A stretch of DNA of 64,000 nt from JBNJGB01 sp051747385 (GTDB lineage Bacteria > Myxococcota_A > UBA9042 > PHBI01 > JACKFB01), in the NCBI GenBank assembly GCA_051747385.1, contig JBNJGB010000003.1, forward strand, positions 62,001 to 126,000, read 5' to 3'. A program made the translations under genes and the position numbers. Positions 16,249-24,602 of this stretch are shown here, piece after piece. Every line of letters begins with the position of its first letter. Position 1 is the first letter of the stretch. The notes beneath the pieces were generated by a model that worked only from the letters and a program-made list of their open reading frames with translations, did no database searches and had not been told where the DNA came from.

Positions 16249-17097
16249 ATGGCCCCTGCCCTCCGAGCCCTGTACGCAGCCGTGCTCGGCGCCCTCCTGG
16301 CGGCGTCCGTGTCGCCGGGGTGCGCCAGCGATCGCGCCGCCACCGCGGGAGACCAGCCTCCCCGGGGGTCGGCCCCCGCGGTCCAGGAGGCCGCGCGCAA
16401 GAGCTACGTCGAAGGCATGGAGGAGCTGGTGGCGGGTAACTTCACGCGCGCCATCCAGCTCTTCAACCGGGTCGCCCGGTCGCCCCGCTACGTGCGCTAC
16501 GCCGCGCTGGCGCGCCTGCGGATCGGGGACGCCCTGTTCCTCCAGGAGCGGCACGAGGAGGCCATCGAGGCCTATCGGACCTTCGTGGCCCAGCATGCGA
16601 GCGATCCGAACCTGCCCTACGCCCGGTTCCGCATCGCCGCCTCCTATCACGCGCGCGTGCCGAGCGACTGGTTCGCCGCTCCGCCGGCGTGGGAGAAGGA
16701 CCAGTCCATGACCATCCAGGCCGAGCGGGAGCTGCGCGGGTTCGTCCGGACCTTCCCGACGAGCCGCTGGGCGCCCCGGGCCCGGAAGATGCTGGAGGAC
16801 GCACGGCGGATGCTCCTGAACCGGGAGCTGTACGTCGCGCGGTACTACGCCGAGCGCGAGGAGTGGCGCGGCGCCGCCTGGCGGTGGGAGCGCGCCCTGA
16901 AGGAGTACCCGGAGATGGCCACGACGCCGGATCGGATCTGGCGCATGGCCCGGGCCTATGCGAAGGCAGGGGAGGTCGCCGACGCCGCGCGCGCTTACGC
17001 GGCCTACCTCGAGGAGTTTCCCGAGGGATCTCGGAGCGGGGACGCCAGGAAGGCCCTGGAGTCCATCCGGGCGGAGCTGGAGGAGAGCGCCCCGTGA
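16249..17097 (+). CDS. bamD: outer-membrane assembly lipoprotein BamD
   Basis: The 282-residue protein has a lipoprotein signal ending SVSPGC, with Cys at residue 25. TPR-like helix pairs follow (ARKSYVEGMEELVAGNFTRAIQLFNRVAR, ALARLRIGDALFLQERHEEAIEAYRTFVAQHA) and the BamD hallmark of a segment around AWEKDQSMTIQAERELRGFVRTFPTSRWAPRARKML. BamD partners with BamA to fold outer-membrane proteins, acting at the periplasmic face of the outer membrane. Length is slightly above the E. coli protein (245). It ends with a TPR-like repeat and a Glu-rich tail. Confidence 0.85.
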   Translation: MAPALRALYAAVLGALLAASVSPGCASDRAATAGDQPPRGSAPAVQEAARKSYVEGMEELVAGNFTRAIQLFNRVARSPRYVRYAALARLRIGDALFLQERHEEAIEAYRTFVAQHASDPNLPYARFRIAASYHARVPSDWFAAPPAWEKDQSMTIQAERELRGFVRTFPTSRWAPRARKMLEDARRMLLNRELYVARYYAEREEWRGAAWRWERALKEYPEMATTPDRIWRMARAYAKAGEVADAARAYAAYLEEFPEGSRSGDARKALESIRAELEESAP

Positions 17098-17202
17098 GGG
17101 GCGACGGCGACATCCGGAGCAGGTCCCTCGCGCCCCCGCGGCGCGTCCCGCACCCGCCGATCGGGTGCCTCTCCGATTAAGGCATCACTAAAGGAGAACG
17201 AC

Positions 17203-17538
17203 ATGAGCACGACCCCGAAGCAGATCGTCGAGCAGCGGTTCGGCACCCGTTCGGACCTCGTGGGTGAGATCCTCTCGCTGATCGACGGCGACGACGAGAC
17301 GCGCGCGCGGCTGATGGGCACGACCAACAAGAAGCTGCTCCGGATCCACGAGGTCGCGACGACGGTCAAGGAGCGCTTCGGCGGCAAGTCCGGGCTCCTG
17401 GACGCGATCGAGAAGCTCCAGTTCCCGAAGGGCGGCCCGAACCCGGGTTGGCGAGAAAAGGTGGAGGGTTACACGGTCAAGAGGTTGCTCGACATGCACC
17501 GGACGCTCGAGGCGCGGGCTCGGAAGACGGCCGGCTGA
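17203..17538 (+). CDS. small conserved-looking protein of unknown function
   Basis: The 111-residue, Lys/Arg-rich, all-helical protein begins MSTTPKQIVEQRFGTRSDLV after a strong AAAGGAG site. It has no Cys, signal or membrane segment. Segments such as GTTNKKLLRIHEVATTVKERFGGKSGLLDAIEKL read like a compact helical domain, perhaps nucleic-acid binding given the charge. I do not recognise the family. It is transcribed in the same direction as bamD and carD, about 105 bases after bamD. After it comes a 331-base gene-free stretch (17539-17869) holding only a perfect TTGACA at 17712-17717 with no good -10. Confidence 0.65.
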   Translation: MSTTPKQIVEQRFGTRSDLVGEILSLIDGDDETRARLMGTTNKKLLRIHEVATTVKERFGGKSGLLDAIEKLQFPKGGPNPGWREKVEGYTVKRLLDMHRTLEARARKTAG

Positions 17539-17869
17539 GGTCGCTCGCGGCGTGGTCGTGGGGGCCGGCTTCGGCCCGTAGCGCCGCCATGGAGCCCGTG
17601 ACGCGCCGCGTAATCCGACGCCCTCCTCGGGAATCCGGAAGGCTCCCTCGCCGTTGCGTCTGGGCAAGGGACGTGGGGCTCGTAGGTCGCGGGTCCGGCG
17701 CGACTGCGTCATTGACACGATACGCGTCGCTTGGTTCCATGAATCCACGCTCGGAGGCATCCGAGATCCGAGCATTTGTGCCCCCTCCCGACGGCGCTCC
17801 CATCGCTGGGAAACGCGTGGGTCCGCGGTGGTGTGGCGCCTTGCCAGGGTCGCGGTGAAAGGAGACTCG

Positions 17870-18397
17870 ATGCAGCCTACGTTCAAGATCGGCGACAAGG
17901 CCGTCTACCCGGCCCAGGGCGTGACGGAGATCATGGGGATCGAGAGCATGGAGGTCGGGGACATCCAGCAGAACTTCTACGTACTGCGCGTCCTCGACAC
18001 CGACAAGAAGATCCGCATCCCCATCAACAAGGTCACGCAGGTGGGCCTCCGGTCGGTCATCGAGGGCGAAGAGGTCGAGGAGGTCTACGAGATCCTCCGG
18101 GAGCGGCCGGTCAAGTTCGACCAGCAGACCTGGAATCGGCGTTACCGCCGGTACCTCGAGAAGATCAAGACCGGGTCGGTCTACGACGTGGCGGAGGTCC
18201 TCCGTGACCTCTACCTGCTCAAGTACGACAAGAACCTGTCGTTCGGCGAGCGGAAGATGCTCGACACGGCCCGCAGCCTCCTGGTCAAGGAGCTGTCCAT
18301 CGCGAAGGGCACCGACGAGGACGGCATCGAGAGCGAGCTGGAGGAGATGTTCTCCGACGCCGCCGCCGAGGCCGAGCCGCTGCGCGAGACCGCCTGA
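17870..18397 (+). CDS. CarD/CdnL-family RNA polymerase-binding regulator
   Basis: The 175-residue protein starts MQPTFKIGDKAVYPAQGVTEI, the Tudor-like domain that contacts the RNA polymerase beta subunit. It continues with a helical DNA-contact domain (RPVKFDQQTWNRRYRRYLEKIKTGSVYDVAEVLRDLYLL, LSFGERKMLDTARSLLVKELS). Such proteins stabilise open complexes, notably at rRNA and growth genes; in M. xanthus the CdnL form is essential. AAAGGAGA precedes the ATG. The C-terminal 25 residues are acidic. It lacks the HMGA-like tail of M. xanthus CarD, so it is closer to CdnL. Confidence 0.92.
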   Translation: MQPTFKIGDKAVYPAQGVTEIMGIESMEVGDIQQNFYVLRVLDTDKKIRIPINKVTQVGLRSVIEGEEVEEVYEILRERPVKFDQQTWNRRYRRYLEKIKTGSVYDVAEVLRDLYLLKYDKNLSFGERKMLDTARSLLVKELSIAKGTDEDGIESELEEMFSDAAAEAEPLRETA

Positions 18398-18426
18398 CCG
18401 GACCGCGAGGCGAGCCGCGACGAGAC

Positions 18427-18457
18427 GAGGGGCCGGGCGATGAGCGTCCGGCCCCTC
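18427..18457. terminator. hairpin between carD and M20 peptidase
   Basis: A perfect 10-bp stem, GAGGGGCCGG / CCGGCCCCTC (18427-18436 and 18448-18457), with an 11-base loop lies between two convergent genes and could serve both. T-runs are short. Confidence 0.6.
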
Positions 18458-18458
18458 T

Positions 18459-19889
18459 CTACGTCCTGCAGCACCACCCGCGGATCATCTGCTCGTAGAA
18501 GGCCAGGGCCTTCTCCAGGTGGAGCAGGGGGATCGCCTCGTCGTCCCGGTAGAGATCGGCCGGGCCGCGTCCCGGTCCAAAGGCGAGGGTGGGGACGCGG
18601 AGCGGGGCCGTCATGCCCCCGTCGGTCGTGACGCGCCCGCCCGACACGACCGGTGGCACGCCGACGCGGCGCAGGGCGTCCCGGGCTGTGTCCAGCAGCG
18701 GCCCGCCCGACTCGTCGGAGGTGAGGGCGGGGCGGTCCTGGGCCACGTGGATGTCCACGGCGACGTCCTCGCGCCCGGACAGGGCGCGGCCGACGGCCTC
18801 CGCGAAGCGCTCCACGAGGTCGTGCACGTTCACGCCCGGGCCCGTCCACAGCGTGACGGCGCCCGAGACGTGGTCCCGGCCGGTGGTGAGGGAACCAGTG
18901 TGCACCGCGGGGTTCGGGCGGGCGGCGGGCGCGTTGCGGTCGGAGGCGAGCCCACCGGAGATCGCCTCCTCGGCCGCGTCCCGGGCCTCCTGCCAGGCCT
19001 CCAGGAGATGATCGACCGGGAAGGGCACCGAAGCGCCGTCGGGCAGGGGGGCGCCCTCGACCCCCTCGGGGAGCGCCGGGAGGTCCTCGTAGCTGGTGGC
19101 CACCACCAGGCGGCACGCACCCGGCACGCGGTTCGCGCCCTCGCCGGCGTCCATGGACAGGATCCGGACGTCCCCCGCGGCGCGGAGCCGGTCCAGGACC
19201 TCCCGCCCGGCGGACAACGCGTCCTCCCCCAGGCCGGGTGCTTGGGCGTGGGCCGATCTGCCGGGGACGCGGAGCTCGAAGAAGCCGCGCGAGGGGGGCA
19301 TCCGGCGGTGCCGGACGCGGCGGCTCAGCGCAAGCTCGAGGATCAGGCAGCCGGGATGATCGGTCCACAGCTCCAGGTTCGTGGGGGCGCCCATGAGCAC
19401 GGCCCCGGGCTGGCCGTGGTCGTGGAGCACGCCCCGGAGGCCGGTGCCCCGGGCCTCCTCGCCGAACAGGGCGACCACGTAGACCTGGCGTCGAAGCTCC
19501 TCGGACGGGATGCGGGAGGCGGCCAGGAGCTTGAGGACCAGGTCCACCTTGCCGCTGCAGGCCCCGAGGCCGCGGACCAGGCCGGCCTGCTCGTCCACGC
19601 GCGGACCGAAGGGGTCGCCGCCGGTGGTGGCCCAGCGCGCCGGGCTCGGGTCGGTCCCCGAGGCGACGCAGGACAGGAGCCACAGCGGCGGGGCGTCGCC
19701 CGGCGGTCCCTTCACGCCGATGAGGTTCACGAACTCCGTGTGGGCGGTGGAGGCCACCTGCTCGCAGATGGCGAAGTCGCCGTAGTAGAGGAGATCCATC
19801 AGGTAGTTGATGGTCTCGGTGGGGCCGTGTCCCAGGCGCGAGTCGCGCCGCAGGACGTCGCAGACGGCCTTGAGCAGGGGAGCCGGCAT
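18459..19889 (-). CDS. M20-family metallopeptidase-like protein
   Basis: The 476-residue protein has the two-domain plan of ArgE/DapE/CPG2-type hydrolases. VDLVLKLLAA, VVALFGEEARGTG (with the catalytic/ligand GEEA region), a dimerisation-like insert (FFELRVPGRSAHAQAPGLGEDAL, the usual G-x-SAHA motif) and RVPTLAFGPGRGPADLYRDDEAI near the end are visible. The early H-x-D ligand motif is not obvious (TGGDPFGPRVDEQAGLVRG holds the second conserved region), so substrate and activity are uncertain. It is cytoplasmic, probably a zinc-dependent amidase or dipeptidase. It is convergent with carD. Confidence 0.75.
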   Translation of the reverse strand: MPAPLLKAVCDVLRRDSRLGHGPTETINYLMDLLYYGDFAICEQVASTAHTEFVNLIGVKGPPGDAPPLWLLSCVASGTDPSPARWATTGGDPFGPRVDEQAGLVRGLGACSGKVDLVLKLLAASRIPSEELRRQVYVVALFGEEARGTGLRGVLHDHGQPGAVLMGAPTNLELWTDHPGCLILELALSRRVRHRRMPPSRGFFELRVPGRSAHAQAPGLGEDALSAGREVLDRLRAAGDVRILSMDAGEGANRVPGACRLVVATSYEDLPALPEGVEGAPLPDGASVPFPVDHLLEAWQEARDAAEEAISGGLASDRNAPAARPNPAVHTGSLTTGRDHVSGAVTLWTGPGVNVHDLVERFAEAVGRALSGREDVAVDIHVAQDRPALTSDESGGPLLDTARDALRRVGVPPVVSGGRVTTDGGMTAPLRVPTLAFGPGRGPADLYRDDEAIPLLHLEKALAFYEQMIRGWCCRT

Positions 19890-19987
19890 CCGGTACCTCG
19901 GGCCGAGGAGGGACGCCGATCGAACCCGGTGCCGTGGGCGCGTGTCAACTGGCCGGGGCGTCCGGGGGAGCGCGGAGAGGAGGAGCG

Positions 19988-20446
19988 ATGCGGGCGGTGG
20001 TGCAGAGGGTGAGCGAGGCGAGCGTGGTCGTGGAGGGCGAGGTCGTCGGGAGGACGACGCCGGGCGCGCCGGCGCTGCTGGTGCTGCTCGGGGCCGGAGA
20101 CGGCGACGATCGGCGCGGCGCGGACTACCTGGCGAAGAAGATCTGCGGCCTCCGCGTCTTCGAGGACGACGAGGGGAAGATGAACCGCTCCGTGGCGGAC
20201 GTGGGTGGGAGCCTCCTCGTGGTCAGCCAGTTCACCCTGTACGGGGACTGCCGGAAGGGGCGGCGGCCGTCGTTCGTGGCCGCCCTGGTGCCGGAGGAGG
20301 CCGAGCGACTCGTGGAGCGCTTCGTGGAGGTGGCCCGGCGCGAGGTGGAGCACGTGGAGACGGGGCGCTTCGGCGCCCACATGGACGTCCACCTGGTCAA
20401 CGACGGCCCGGTGACGCTGCTGCTCGACTCGGACAAGGCCTTCTGA
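19988..20446 (+). CDS. dtd: D-aminoacyl-tRNA deacylase
   Basis: The 152-residue protein starts MRAVVQRVSEASVVVEGEVV behind GGAGGAG. Family landmarks are present: SQFTLYGDCRKGRRPSF (the SQF and G-x-RPSF motifs) and the cross-subunit NDGPVT motif near the end. DTD recycles tRNAs wrongly charged with D-amino acids or glycine. Length is normal. It is divergent from the M20 peptidase gene. Confidence 0.95.
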   Translation: MRAVVQRVSEASVVVEGEVVGRTTPGAPALLVLLGAGDGDDRRGADYLAKKICGLRVFEDDEGKMNRSVADVGGSLLVVSQFTLYGDCRKGRRPSFVAALVPEEAERLVERFVEVARREVEHVETGRFGAHMDVHLVNDGPVTLLLDSDKAF

Positions 20447-20502
20447 TCCCGCTCGACCGTGCGGGCCGCGAGACGTCGACGCCTGCCGGCTGCCCCCGTA
20501 CC

Positions 20503-20737
20503 GCTTCACAGTTCGTCACATGTCGCACGACGAAGGGCTCGCGCAAAGACGCGAAGACGCAATGGAAGACGGCATGCTTCGGCCCGGTGTGCTCGCTGTG
20601 GGCCTGCCGGAGACCCGACAGTCTCAGCCGAACCGGTGTACAAGCGGTTCGCTGGCCTTTGGGGCTTGGCGGCTTGGCGGCTTGGCGCGCGACTGTCCGC
20701 GAGGCCGCGGCATCCCGAGATGTGTAGGACTGTGAGC
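20503..20737. repeat. dispersed repeat family R2, copy C
   Basis: This 235-bp element has inverted-repeat ends (GCTTCACAGTTCG... and ...AGGACTGTGAGC). The six bases CGTACC lie directly outside both ends (20497-20502 and 20738-20743), consistent with a target-site duplication. It has two GGCGGCTT units. Together with the SOS promoter it fills the 476 bases between dtd and imuA. Confidence 0.8.
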
Positions 20738-20904
20738 CGTACCGCCGGTGGTCCGCCACGTGGACGTGCCCGCGCAACAGGCGCCCCGGCTGGAGGAACG
20801 CCGGTCGACCACGACCACGACCGCGATGTGGCGTCCCGGGGTGGGGGAGAGACGTGGGACGTGATGCGTGGTCGGAGACGGACCGTTGACGGCTGGACGG
20901 GTGG

Positions 20905-20920
20905 CTGTACACTTGTTCAG
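20905..20920. promoter_or_regulatory. LexA (SOS) box overlapping imuA promoter
   Basis: CTGTACACTTGTTCAG has the CTG-N10-CAG core and fits the M. xanthus LexA motif CTRHAMRYBYGTTCAGS (quoted from memory) at every position it covers. It overlaps a -10 TACACT (20908-20913), itself 16 bases after a -35 TTGACG (20886-20891). Repressor binding here would block the promoter of the mutagenesis operon. Confidence 0.8.
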
Positions 20921-20922
20921 TG

Positions 20923-21957
20923 ATGGGTGCCGACGCCTCCACAATCGCCGCGCTTCGGGCGCGGCTCCGGGAGATGGCGCCGCCGGATGCGGCCGACGCG
21001 CCCGGCGATCGCCTCTCGACCGGGCTGGACTCCCTCGATCGCGTCCTGAGCGGCGGCCTGCCCCGGGGGCGGGTCGCGGCCTGGAGCGGGGCGGCCGGGG
21101 CCGGCCTGACGTCCCTGCTGCACCGCGCGGCGCGGCGGATCCTGGAGGAGGGACACCGGGCGGCGATCGTGGACGGCCACCGGAGCCTCGATCCGGCGGA
21201 CTGGGCCTGGCCCGGGGCGGGGACGCACCTGTGGATCGTCCGGCCCGGAGAGCCGGAGGACGCCCTCCGCGCGGCGGAGGTGCTGGCCCGCTCGGGGGTC
21301 TTCGCCCTCGTGGCGGTGCTGCTGGAGCCCGGGAGATGGCGGATCCCGCCGCGCCTGGCGGCGCGCCTCCGGGGTGTGGCGCGGGAGGGGCGGGCCTCCG
21401 TGCTGATGCTGGGGGACTGGTCGCCGCAGGCCGTGGGGGCCACCTCGGCCGTGACGGTGGAGGCCCTGTCCCTGGATGTGGAGCGCGCGCGCCGCGTGAT
21501 CCGCGTCACCCGGGCCCGTGGTGGCCCTCCCGTGGCCGGGGAGGTGTGCTTCGATGTCGAGGATCGTCTGTTCGCGCGTCGCCTGCCTCCGCATCCCCTG
21601 GTTCCCGATCGACGTGCTCCGCCGAGACGGGCGCGCCGGGAGGGGTTCTCCGGCGGCCCTGGTCCGGGGATCGGGGAGTCACGCGCGGGTGGCCCTGGTG
21701 GAGCCCAGGGCGGCGGCCCGGGGGCTGCAGCGGGGCCTGACCCCGGCCCAGGCCCGGGCGATCGCGCCGGGCGTGGACCTGATCCCGTGGGACGAGGACG
21801 CGGAGGCCGCGGTCCGGTCGGCAACGGACGCGGTGGCGGCGGAGCTGAGCCCCCTCAGCCCGCGCGTGACGCCGGTGGCGCCGGGGACGTCCTGGCTGGA
21901 GCCGGTGGATCCCGACGTGGCCCGCGGCCTGGGGCCGGATCGGGGCGCCCGGGGTGA
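20923..21957 (+). CDS. imuA: ImuA-like (RecA-related) SOS mutagenesis protein
   Basis: The open frame is 344 residues. The first 230 look like ImuA/SulA-type RecA relatives: LSTGLDSLDRVLSGGLPRGRVAAWSGAAGAGLTSLLHRAARR resembles the RecA core start with a degenerate Walker A, then FALVAVLLEPGRWR and a central beta-sheet. The remaining 110 residues are Gly/Pro/Arg-rich and overlap imuB by 404 bases, so they may be an unselected read-through tail. The ATG is only three bases after the LexA box and about three from the predicted transcription start, suggesting a leaderless message; an internal ATG at 20974 is the alternative. It acts with ImuB and DnaE2 in translesion synthesis; no dnaE2 is in the window. 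Confidence 0.75.
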   Translation: MGADASTIAALRARLREMAPPDAADAPGDRLSTGLDSLDRVLSGGLPRGRVAAWSGAAGAGLTSLLHRAARRILEEGHRAAIVDGHRSLDPADWAWPGAGTHLWIVRPGEPEDALRAAEVLARSGVFALVAVLLEPGRWRIPPRLAARLRGVAREGRASVLMLGDWSPQAVGATSAVTVEALSLDVERARRVIRVTRARGGPPVAGEVCFDVEDRLFARRLPPHPLVPDRRAPPRRARREGFSGGPGPGIGESRAGGPGGAQGGGPGAAAGPDPGPGPGDRAGRGPDPVGRGRGGRGPVGNGRGGGGAEPPQPARDAGGAGDVLAGAGGSRRGPRPGAGSGRPG

Positions 21958-23125
21958 GGAGGCCTTCGCGCGGGAGGCCGTGGCCCGGGTGGAGCGGGCC
22001 GGCTATCCCGGGGCGCGCGTGGGCCTGGCCGACGCCCCCGTGGCCGCCGCCGCCGCCACGCGGGTGGGGGGACGCGACGTCCTCCGGGTGGAGCCGGGGG
22101 GAGACAAGGCGTTCCTGGCCGGGTTGCCCATCGCGGCGCTGCCCCTGTCCGATCGGACCCGTCGCCTCCTGCGGGATCTGGGCATCCACCGGATCGGCGC
22201 GCTCCAGGCCATGGGCCCGGGGGAGCTGGAGGCTCGCTTCGGGCCCGAGGGGCGGCACGCCTGGCGGGCGGCGCAGGGCATGGATCCGCGGCGGCCGATC
22301 ACCCCGCGTCCCCACGCGGAGCTCCGGGTCACGACCCCGCTCGTCGCGCCCGCCGAGCGCTCGGAGGCCCTGCTGTTCGTCCTGCGCCCGGTGCTCGAGC
22401 GCATGATCGGCGACCTGGCGGGGCGGCGGCTCGCCGTGGGGCGCCTCCGCCTGACCCTGGAGCGCGCCTGGGGCGAGCCCGTGCGCCTGGACGTGGCCCC
22501 GGGCCAGGCCACCGCGGACGACGGGCTGCTCCTCGAGCTCGCCCGCCTCCGCCTCGCCCACGCCCTGGACGAGGGAGGGGGCGACGGGGAGGGCGGTCCG
22601 GTGGTGGGGTTGTCCGTGGAGGTGCTCCGGACCGCGCCGCTCAGGCCACGCCAGGGGGACCTCTTCACGGCCCGGTGGATCGATCCGGTGGCCGCGGAGT
22701 CCGCCCTGCTGCGCCTGACCGGGCGCTTCGGGGAGCAGGCGGTGGCGCGGGCCGAGCGCCGGGACGACCACCGCCCGGAGCGGGCGGGCCGGTGGCGGCC
22801 GGTGGTGGACGAGACGGGGGCGGGCGACGAGACCCCGGGCTCCGCACCGGTCGTCCGGGAGGATCTCCCCCCGGCGTGCCTCCGCATGCTCGATCCCCCC
22901 GAGCCGGTGCGGGTGTCGGAGGATCGGCGACGACTGCTCCGGACGGGGCGGGGGCGGACCCTCTCCCTCGGTCGCTGGCACGGGCCCGAGCGCCTGTCGG
23001 GCCGCTGGTGGGAGGGGGCGTGGGACCGGGAGTACTGGTGGGTGGTTGCGAACGAGGGCCGGATTCTCTGGCTGTACCGTGATCCGGGCGCCGGTCGATG
23101 GTATCTGCACGGGTGGCTCGACTGA
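21554..23125 (+). CDS. imuB: ImuB, catalytically inactive Y-family polymerase homologue
   Basis: The 523-residue protein starts MSRIVCSRVACLRIPWFPID. The layout follows Y-family polymerases: palm and fingers, a thumb (RRLLRDLGIHRIGALQAMGPGELEARFG) and little-finger region, then a C-terminal part with WWEGAWDREYWWVVANEGRILWLYRDPGAGRWYLHGWLD as in ImuB. The usual catalytic acids are absent, as expected for this family, which acts as a hub linking ImuA, DnaE2 and the beta clamp. It lies inside the imuA frame for 404 bases. LexA control is shared with imuA. Confidence 0.88.
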   Translation: MSRIVCSRVACLRIPWFPIDVLRRDGRAGRGSPAALVRGSGSHARVALVEPRAAARGLQRGLTPAQARAIAPGVDLIPWDEDAEAAVRSATDAVAAELSPLSPRVTPVAPGTSWLEPVDPDVARGLGPDRGARGEEAFAREAVARVERAGYPGARVGLADAPVAAAAATRVGGRDVLRVEPGGDKAFLAGLPIAALPLSDRTRRLLRDLGIHRIGALQAMGPGELEARFGPEGRHAWRAAQGMDPRRPITPRPHAELRVTTPLVAPAERSEALLFVLRPVLERMIGDLAGRRLAVGRLRLTLERAWGEPVRLDVAPGQATADDGLLLELARLRLAHALDEGGGDGEGGPVVGLSVEVLRTAPLRPRQGDLFTARWIDPVAAESALLRLTGRFGEQAVARAERRDDHRPERAGRWRPVVDETGAGDETPGSAPVVREDLPPACLRMLDPPEPVRVSEDRRRLLRTGRGRTLSLGRWHGPERLSGRWWEGAWDREYWWVVANEGRILWLYRDPGAGRWYLHGWLD

Positions 23126-23158
23126 CGAGGCGCGCTTTCGGGCTGCGCGGATGCGTCC

Positions 23159-23188
23159 TTGACGCTGGATTCACGCCGCGTCTATCAT
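23159..23188 (+). promoter_or_regulatory. sigma-70 type promoter
   Basis: TTGACG (23159-23164), an 18-base spacer and TATCAT (23183-23188) give one of the best promoters in the window. The start of transcription would fall near 23195, about 40 bases before the ATG at 23234. Confidence 0.65.
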
Positions 23189-23233
23189 CCGCGCTCGATT
23201 TGGGGTCTTCTCCCTGATAAATCGAGGGTTTAC

Positions 23234-24397
23234 ATGGCCGACGGCGAAGACAGGAAGGACAAGGCGGCGGAGGACGAGAGCCTCCCCGACTTCATCGACA
23301 CCGAGGATGAGTCCGCGGAGGCCGGGCAGGCCGCCGAGCAGGGCGAGTCCGAGTCGGCCGCCTCCGAGGAATCGCCGGAGGACGAGGCGACCGTGGAGGC
23401 GCCCACGAGCGCCGTGAAGTCCGGGTCGGAGCCCCACGACACCGAGGATCCGACCATCCACGTGAAGCCGCACGCGGAGGGCCTCTTCGAGACGGAGACC
23501 ATCCCGGAGAGCGAGATCCCGCCGCTCGAGGAGATCGACCCCGCCTACGTGCCCGAGAGGCGGAGCAAGCTGGCGTTCGGCATCATCGCCGGGGCCCTGC
23601 TGGTGCTCGTCGCCGGGGGCGCCTGGGTCGCCCTCCAGGAGGAGCGGCGCGCCGAGGTCCGCGAGTTCCTCGCCGGGAACATCGTGGACCACAAGACCGC
23701 CGAGGTGGAGAAGCTCCGGGACAAGTGGCGCGACGAGGACGAGCGCGCCCGGAACAGGTACGGCGACGTCACGCTCACCTACTTCCCGCCGGACGCGAAG
23801 GTCACGGTCAAGCAGATCAAGTACCACCAGGACGGCGAGTCCTGGCGGAAGCAGCAGGCCAACCGCGAGAAGGTCGGCGAGGAGGTCCTCCCCAACAAGA
23901 CCGCCGACCTGGAGGAGGGGCAGACGGTCGAGCGGCTGCCGCTGCTCAACATGCCCCTCTTCGAGACCGATCGCGGCGAGGACGGGCACGTCAGCGACGT
24001 CTACACCTACGAGTACGAACTCACCTTCGAGCGGGAGGGCTATCGCCCGCAGACGAAGAAGTGGTCTTCGGACGACTGGGAGCGCGTCGGGCCCGGCAAC
24101 CGCATCATCGACTGGCAGGGCCTGGACCTCGTGCCCAAGCCGGAGACGCTCAAGAAGAACTTCCTGGAGGCGATGGGCGAGGTCTACTGCCTCATGAAGA
24201 AAAAGGAGATCCCGACCCTCCAGAAGGCGTACGACGACGAGAACTTCGAGACGCTCCTCCTCCGGAACGGCTTCAAGACGAAGGAGGACTTCGCGGACGC
24301 GTACGAGGTCCTCACGTCCGGCGAGCACGCCGATTGGTGGAAGGAGAACCAGGCCGAGATCCAGAAGGCCTCCTGCGACGAGGGCGGGGACGAGTAG
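23234..24397 (+). CDS. single-pass membrane protein with PEGA-like periplasmic region
   Basis: The 387-residue protein has an acidic, disordered cytoplasmic start (about 1-110), one membrane helix at about 115-138 (LAFGIIAGALLVLVAGGAWVAL), and a charged coiled stretch. The periplasmic part contains YGDVTLTYFPPDAKVTVKQIKY and YEYELTFEREGYRP, a pattern like PEGA surface domains. A Lys/Glu-rich C-terminal helical part follows and ends near two Cys residues. It has its own promoter and terminator, so it is a single-gene unit. No specific family was recognised; a cell-surface or envelope-associated role is inferred. Confidence 0.65.
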   Translation: MADGEDRKDKAAEDESLPDFIDTEDESAEAGQAAEQGESESAASEESPEDEATVEAPTSAVKSGSEPHDTEDPTIHVKPHAEGLFETETIPESEIPPLEEIDPAYVPERRSKLAFGIIAGALLVLVAGGAWVALQEERRAEVREFLAGNIVDHKTAEVEKLRDKWRDEDERARNRYGDVTLTYFPPDAKVTVKQIKYHQDGESWRKQQANREKVGEEVLPNKTADLEEGQTVERLPLLNMPLFETDRGEDGHVSDVYTYEYELTFEREGYRPQTKKWSSDDWERVGPGNRIIDWQGLDLVPKPETLKKNFLEAMGEVYCLMKKKEIPTLQKAYDDENFETLLLRNGFKTKEDFADAYEVLTSGEHADWWKENQAEIQKASCDEGGDE

Positions 24398-24423
24398 CCC
24401 CCCGGCGCGGGATTCGAACCGAA

Positions 24424-24452
24424 GGGGTCGGCGTCCGCGCCGGCCCCTTTTT
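24424..24452 (+). terminator. Rho-independent terminator
   Basis: GGGGTCGGCG and CGCCGGCCCC (24424-24433 and 24438-24447) pair over ten bases with one G-U, and a four-base loop separates them. TTTTT follows. It sits 27 bases after the preceding stop codon. Confidence 0.85.
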
Positions 24453-24602
24453 GTGCCGGGTCGGGTCGGTCTCTCCAACGGGACGCCGGATGGCCGGCGA
24501 AGCCGCCGGCGCCCCGAACGACGTGGCTCTTCCCCCATGCTGTCTGCGCCTTCGCGGCTCGGCGCCTTGGCGCGAGCCCCTCGGAGCTGCCGAGGTGCCG
24601 CG

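Noticed and set aside
24520..24600. Fifth copy of repeat R2
   Set aside because: It shares only a GCCTTCGCGG...GGCGCGAGCCC-like stretch, too short and diverged; no inverted ends.
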